Assembly: GCA_020439485.1 (NCBI GenBank)
Contig: JAGQSP010000013.1
Location: 1 to 8,817 of the forward strand
Source of the DNA: Acidimicrobiales bacterium
GTDB taxonomy: Bacteria; Actinomycetota; Acidimicrobiia; Acidimicrobiales; Poriferisodalaceae
Length of the DNA stretch: 8,817 nt
Reading direction: 5' to 3'
Of the stretch, positions 6,227 through 8,817 are shown piece after piece. A program made the translations under genes and the position numbers. Within the stretch, counting starts at the first letter, position 1; every line of letters begins with the position of its first letter. A model generated the notes under the pieces. The model searched no databases. It saw only the letters and a list, made by a program, of their open reading frames with translations, and was not told where the DNA came from.

Positions 6227-7225
6227 TCAGCCGATGGAGTACACATCGGCGGCGGTGCCGTAGAACATGCGGTCCCGCTCGGTGTCGTCGAAGCTGGCTG
6301 CGATCTTCTTCAGGCCGTTCCACATGACGTGGTACGAAATCGACCATCTGTCGACGGGGAAGTTGCTCTCGAACATGCAGCGGTCGGGGCCGAAGCAATC
6401 GATCATGTGCAAGTACCAGCGCTCCTGGGCCTGAACGAACTCATCTGAGGTCGGTGGCCGTTCGGCGGTGTCCCAGCCGAACCCGTTGTCTGGCATCGCC
6501 ATGCCGCCGAGTTTGGCGACGACGTTGGGGAACTTGGCCAAGGCCGCGATTCCAGCCTTCCACACCGGGTAGATCTCGTCGTGGCAGCCGGCGAAACGCC
6601 CGACGCCCAGGGGGGTGCTCAGGTGGTCGAGGACGATGGTCGTTGCCGGCGCTGCGGCCGCCAGATGGGTCAGCTCGTCGAGCTGATAGTGGTACTGCCA
6701 GGTGTCGTAGGTGAGGCCCAGCTCGCCCAGCCGCCGAACTCCGCGCTGAAAGGCGGCGTCTTCGTAGAGACCTTCGGGCGCCGCGCCTGGAATGCGCATG
6801 CCTGTGGGGTCGATCGCCCGGCTGCCGGCGTGGCGTATGCCCTTGAACAGCGATCCGCCGGCCTCGGCGTGGGCATCGAGAACCTCGTCTAGCTCGTCGA
6901 GCCTGAGGTCGGCGTGGGCGACGATGCCCTTGATCTCGGCCTTGCCAGAGCGGGCGCTGGCGGCCGCGTTGGCGGCCACGAACTCGGTCTCGCCGATGGG
7001 GCGCAGGTGCTGGGGCCCGTCGGCTCTGTAGTTCGACCTGCACTCGACGAACACGGTGGCGACCACGTTGTGGCCCGATTCGGTGTCGGAGTGCAGTTGC
7101 TCGAGGGTGTACGGAATGCGCCCGTCAGGGCCCCACAGGTGGTGGTGTGGGTCGATGATGCGCTGATCGGGGTCGACGATGTCTTCGACGACCTGGGCGA
7201 GCCACTCGTTAGAACCTGGTTCCAT
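6227..7225 (-). CDS. Amidohydrolase family 2 (TIM-barrel metal-dependent hydrolase)
   Basis: 332 aa from the ATG at 7225, which has G-G-G-A-G-A 9 bases upstream; the frame continues to 7399, but that part overlaps the preceding gene and is not family-like. The N-terminus has I-I-D-P-H-H-H-L-W (23-31), the H-x-H metal site typical of the PF04909/COG3618 group, which includes lactonases (2-pyrone-4,6-dicarboxylate or sugar lactones) and decarboxylases. Other landmarks are V-L-D-H-L (H201) and M-F-E-S-N-F-P-V-D (284-292), with D292 the likely catalytic aspartate. The protein is cytosolic with no signal peptide. The substrate cannot be read from sequence; a lactone or C-C/C-N bond hydrolysis is the usual chemistry. 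It is the third gene of the selenoprotein cluster, 55 bases after the 334-aa gene, so it may act in the same pathway. Confidence 0.9.
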   Translation of the reverse strand: MEPGSNEWLAQVVEDIVDPDQRIIDPHHHLWGPDGRIPYTLEQLHSDTESGHNVVATVFVECRSNYRADGPQHLRPIGETEFVAANAAASARSGKAEIKGIVAHADLRLDELDEVLDAHAEAGGSLFKGIRHAGSRAIDPTGMRIPGAAPEGLYEDAAFQRGVRRLGELGLTYDTWQYHYQLDELTHLAAAAPATTIVLDHLSTPLGVGRFAGCHDEIYPVWKAGIAALAKFPNVVAKLGGMAMPDNGFGWDTAERPPTSDEFVQAQERWYLHMIDCFGPDRCMFESNFPVDRWSISYHVMWNGLKKIAASFDDTERDRMFYGTAADVYSIG

Positions 7226-7280
7226 GAAACTGATTCTCCCAGACGCGCCAGTTTGCATGGGCATTTGCGTCGACGCCTGC

Positions 7281-8285
7281 TCAGGCGGTGGCCCAGGGCA
7301 CCTCGCAGGCCTGACCGATCTCGACCTCGACGCTGACGGCACGGTTGCGGTGTGTTCCAGCGCACCAGGTCGGGAACACGAACGAGTACAGCCCTCCACC
7401 TCCGGCAGCCACGATCAACACGTCGTCTGGTGAACCGAACGCAGGCTTGCCGTTGCGCATCAGAGCGCGCTCGAATATTCGCTCGGCGACTGATGCCTTG
7501 GTGTGTCCGGCCCGGTGCAGGTGGTCGACCTGGTCGGGGTTGATCACCACCACCGCCTGCCCGCGCCCGAGGTTCGCATTGTTCGTACCGGGGGCGGCCA
7601 GCATCGCCGCCAGGCCGTCGATCAAACGGTTGGGAGATTCGGGGTCGTCACCGTCTCCGATGTGGATCACCGAATGCGGCGGTTCGGTGCCGATGACGGT
7701 GACCACCGACTGCTCGGCCGTGAACCCGCGGGTGGTGTGGAGCTGCGCCCAAGGGCTGCGCTGGTCTTCGGCCAGGCATTGGCCGAACTTGCCGCCGTGG
7801 CCCAGCAGCGTCATGTCGGACGATCCGGGTCTGCCGCCTCCGATGTTGATCATGGCCAACCGCAGAGCGCGGCCGATGGATGCGTTGGCCCTGTGGCCAG
7901 GCCCCAGCGCGCCGAAACCCGCCGCGACCCCACACGCTTGGGCGGCAGGGCCGTTGACGATGATCAGCGGTGCGGTTCCGAACGTCGTGGCCTGCATCTC
8001 GGTGAGATCGAACTCGGGTTGCACGACCGCCATCGCCGCTGCCAACACGATCGGCATGTGGTCGGGCAGGCAACCGGCCATGACGGCCGCCGCCGCCAGC
8101 TTCTCGACCGTGCAGGTTCCCATCATCGGCCCCATGATCCCCAGCGATGCGTCGGGGGGATAGCCGGTGGCGACGACCAGGCGCTCGACTCGCTGGGGCG
8201 TCGGCACGATGACCGGCAGACCGTCGGTGCAGCCCATCTCGTGCAGCATCTCGACCGCCGCGTATTCGTCGGGTGCCTCGATCAT
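7281..8285 (-). CDS. Conserved protein of unknown function coupled to the UGSC selenoprotein
   Basis: 334 aa from the ATG at 8285, which overlaps the selenoprotein stop as ATGA and has G-G-A-G-G (8297-8293) 7 bases upstream, so translation is probably coupled. There is no signal peptide or clear membrane segment. Gly/Ala-rich blocks look strongly conserved in character: G-I-M-G-P-M-M-G-T-C-T-V-E-K (49-62), V-M-A-G-C-L-P-D-H-M-P (68-78), I-I-V-N-G-P-A-A-Q-A-C-G (108-119), N-I-G-G-G-R-P-G (147-154) and a C-terminal A-A-G-G-G-G-L-Y-S (293-301). There are seven cysteines: C19, C58, C72, C118, C170, C308, C327. The Gly-rich blocks suggest a substrate, cofactor or metal site, and C58/C72 lie in the most motif-like stretch. 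I know no named function. Position suggests it is a partner or co-substrate enzyme of the selenoprotein. Confidence 0.85.
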   Translation of the reverse strand: MIEAPDEYAAVEMLHEMGCTDGLPVIVPTPQRVERLVVATGYPPDASLGIMGPMMGTCTVEKLAAAAVMAGCLPDHMPIVLAAAMAVVQPEFDLTEMQATTFGTAPLIIVNGPAAQACGVAAGFGALGPGHRANASIGRALRLAMINIGGGRPGSSDMTLLGHGGKFGQCLAEDQRSPWAQLHTTRGFTAEQSVVTVIGTEPPHSVIHIGDGDDPESPNRLIDGLAAMLAAPGTNNANLGRGQAVVVINPDQVDHLHRAGHTKASVAERIFERALMRNGKPAFGSPDDVLIVAAGGGGLYSFVFPTWCAGTHRNRAVSVEVEIGQACEVPWATA

Positions 8286-8812
8286 GGCCTGGCCTCCAAC
8301 GCCGCAACGATGTGGGGTGCCACGTCGCGGGCGATCGCCTGCATGCGGCCCGAGCCCGTGCCCGCCACGGGATGCGGCAGGCGCACGCGCGGCACGGTCG
8401 GCATGCCAAATGCGTTGGCCACGAAATCGCCCTGTGCCCAGAATTCGTCGGTCACCAGGGCAACCGCGGGCAGGCCTCGCATGGCCGAGTTCAATCCGTC
8501 ACGAACCGTGCCGGTTGTGCAGCTGCCTCAATGGCCGTATGCCGCCACCACCGCCGAGCACTCGGCGGCGATGGTCGACAGCATCTGGTCCGAGGCGATC
8601 GAAGACGCGTCGCCCTTGTCGTAGCGCCGGAATCCGGCATTGGGCAACAGATCGGCCAAGGCGGCCTCGACGTGATCGAGGAAGGCGACAGAGTCTGGGA
8701 ACCCGTTGGCCAACAGTCCGATAGTGACCTGGTTGCTGGTGTCGAGCCGAAGCTCGTAGGCCGTCGGCTCGGTCGCGACGTCGGCCCGCGGATCTACGAA
8801 AGCGATGCTCAT
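8282..8812 (-). CDS. UGSC-family selenoprotein with in-frame TGA read as selenocysteine
   Basis: One 176-aa protein from the ATG at 8812 to the TGA at 8282-8284, with the TGA at 8528-8530 decoded as Sec95. Around it the translation is A-A-Y-G-H-U-G-S-C-T-T-G, the defining motif of the UGSC family seen in selenoprotein surveys of marine microbes; the family's function is unknown to me. U95-G-S-C98 is a U-x-x-C pair like a thioredoxin C-x-x-C, so a selenenylsulfide redox centre is likely. Coding character continues after the TGA (residues 107-176), with V-A-L-V-T-D-E-F and a P-H-P segment that read like the family's C-terminal half. The only other cysteine is C85. No signal peptide is seen. Only five bases precede the ATG in the window, so its ribosome binding site cannot be checked. 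Conventional calling would split this into 94-aa and ~70-aa ORFs (TTG at 8494). Confidence 0.88.
8500..8530 (-). promoter_or_regulatory. Sec TGA codon and candidate bacterial SECIS hairpin
   Basis: On the minus strand the TGA (8530-8528) is followed at 8519-8500 by C-A-C-A-A-C-C, loop G-G-C-A-C, G-G-T-T, a bulged C, then G-T-G. This makes a 7-bp stem with one bulge and a 5-base loop beginning with two G. The loop starts 15 bases after the TGA. Bacterial SECIS elements lie inside the coding sequence just after the UGA and carry a G at the start of a small apical loop, where SelB binds. The geometry fits, at the short end of the usual spacing. The fold was done by eye. Confidence 0.6.
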
Positions 8813-8817
8813 GTTCT

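Noticed and set aside
8282..8530. Reading 8494-8282 (TTG start) as a separate ~70-aa gene, or the locus as a pseudogene
   Set aside because: Frame, spacing and the exact U-G-S-C motif across the TGA fit one selenoprotein. The TTG lacks a ribosome binding site, and the next gene is tightly coupled and intact.
7503..8624. 373-codon plus-strand open frame opposite the selenoprotein cluster
   Set aside because: Arg/His/Asp-rich translation with no family features; lies antisense to two well-supported genes.
1..8817. CRISPR arrays, tRNA/rRNA genes, insertion sequences, selC
   Set aside because: No direct repeat array, no tRNA cloverleaf or rRNA segment, and no transposase or terminal repeats were found by eye on either strand.

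Overview
The window is high-GC DNA with dense, mostly co-directional genes and frequent GTG starts, and most likely comes from an actinobacterium. Two genes support this: a DsbA-fold protein of the Rv2466c (mycothiol-dependent) type and a double-AAA ATPase resembling the actinobacterial Cdc48-like protein Cpa. An environmental lineage such as Acidimicrobiia would fit, but that is inference; no rRNA or other phylogenetic marker is present.

Layout. (1) 1-345: the C-terminal end of a gene that starts outside the window, with a PASTA-like tail. (2) 358-867 (-): a small secreted beta/gamma-crystallin-like protein. (3) 1014-1196 (+): a 60-aa coiled-coil protein. The next ~170 bases hold several strong hairpins and a possible 27-codon ORF on the minus strand. 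(4) 4119 to 1365 (-): a likely operon of a cytochrome P450, an Rv2466c-like DsbA-fold oxidoreductase and an SGNH/GDSL hydrolase, with short gaps. (5) 4217-6223 (+): the Cpa-like AAA ATPase, divergent from the P450. (6) 8812 to 6227 (-): a three-gene cluster of a UGSC-family selenoprotein, a conserved 334-aa protein and an amidohydrolase-2 family metal hydrolase.

The main result is in the last cluster. The apparent gene break at 8528-8530 is an in-frame TGA that reads as the selenocysteine of a U-G-S-C motif. It is followed by a hairpin of bacterial SECIS type. Read through, the two fragments make one 176-aa selenoprotein (8812-8282), whose stop overlaps the next start as ATGA. A standard gene caller would report two short hypothetical proteins or a pseudogene. 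The tight coupling to a cysteine-containing protein of unknown function and a TIM-barrel hydrolase suggests an uncharacterised selenium-dependent redox or catabolic pathway. The Sec machinery (selA, selB, selC, selD) is not in the window and must lie elsewhere if the reading is right.
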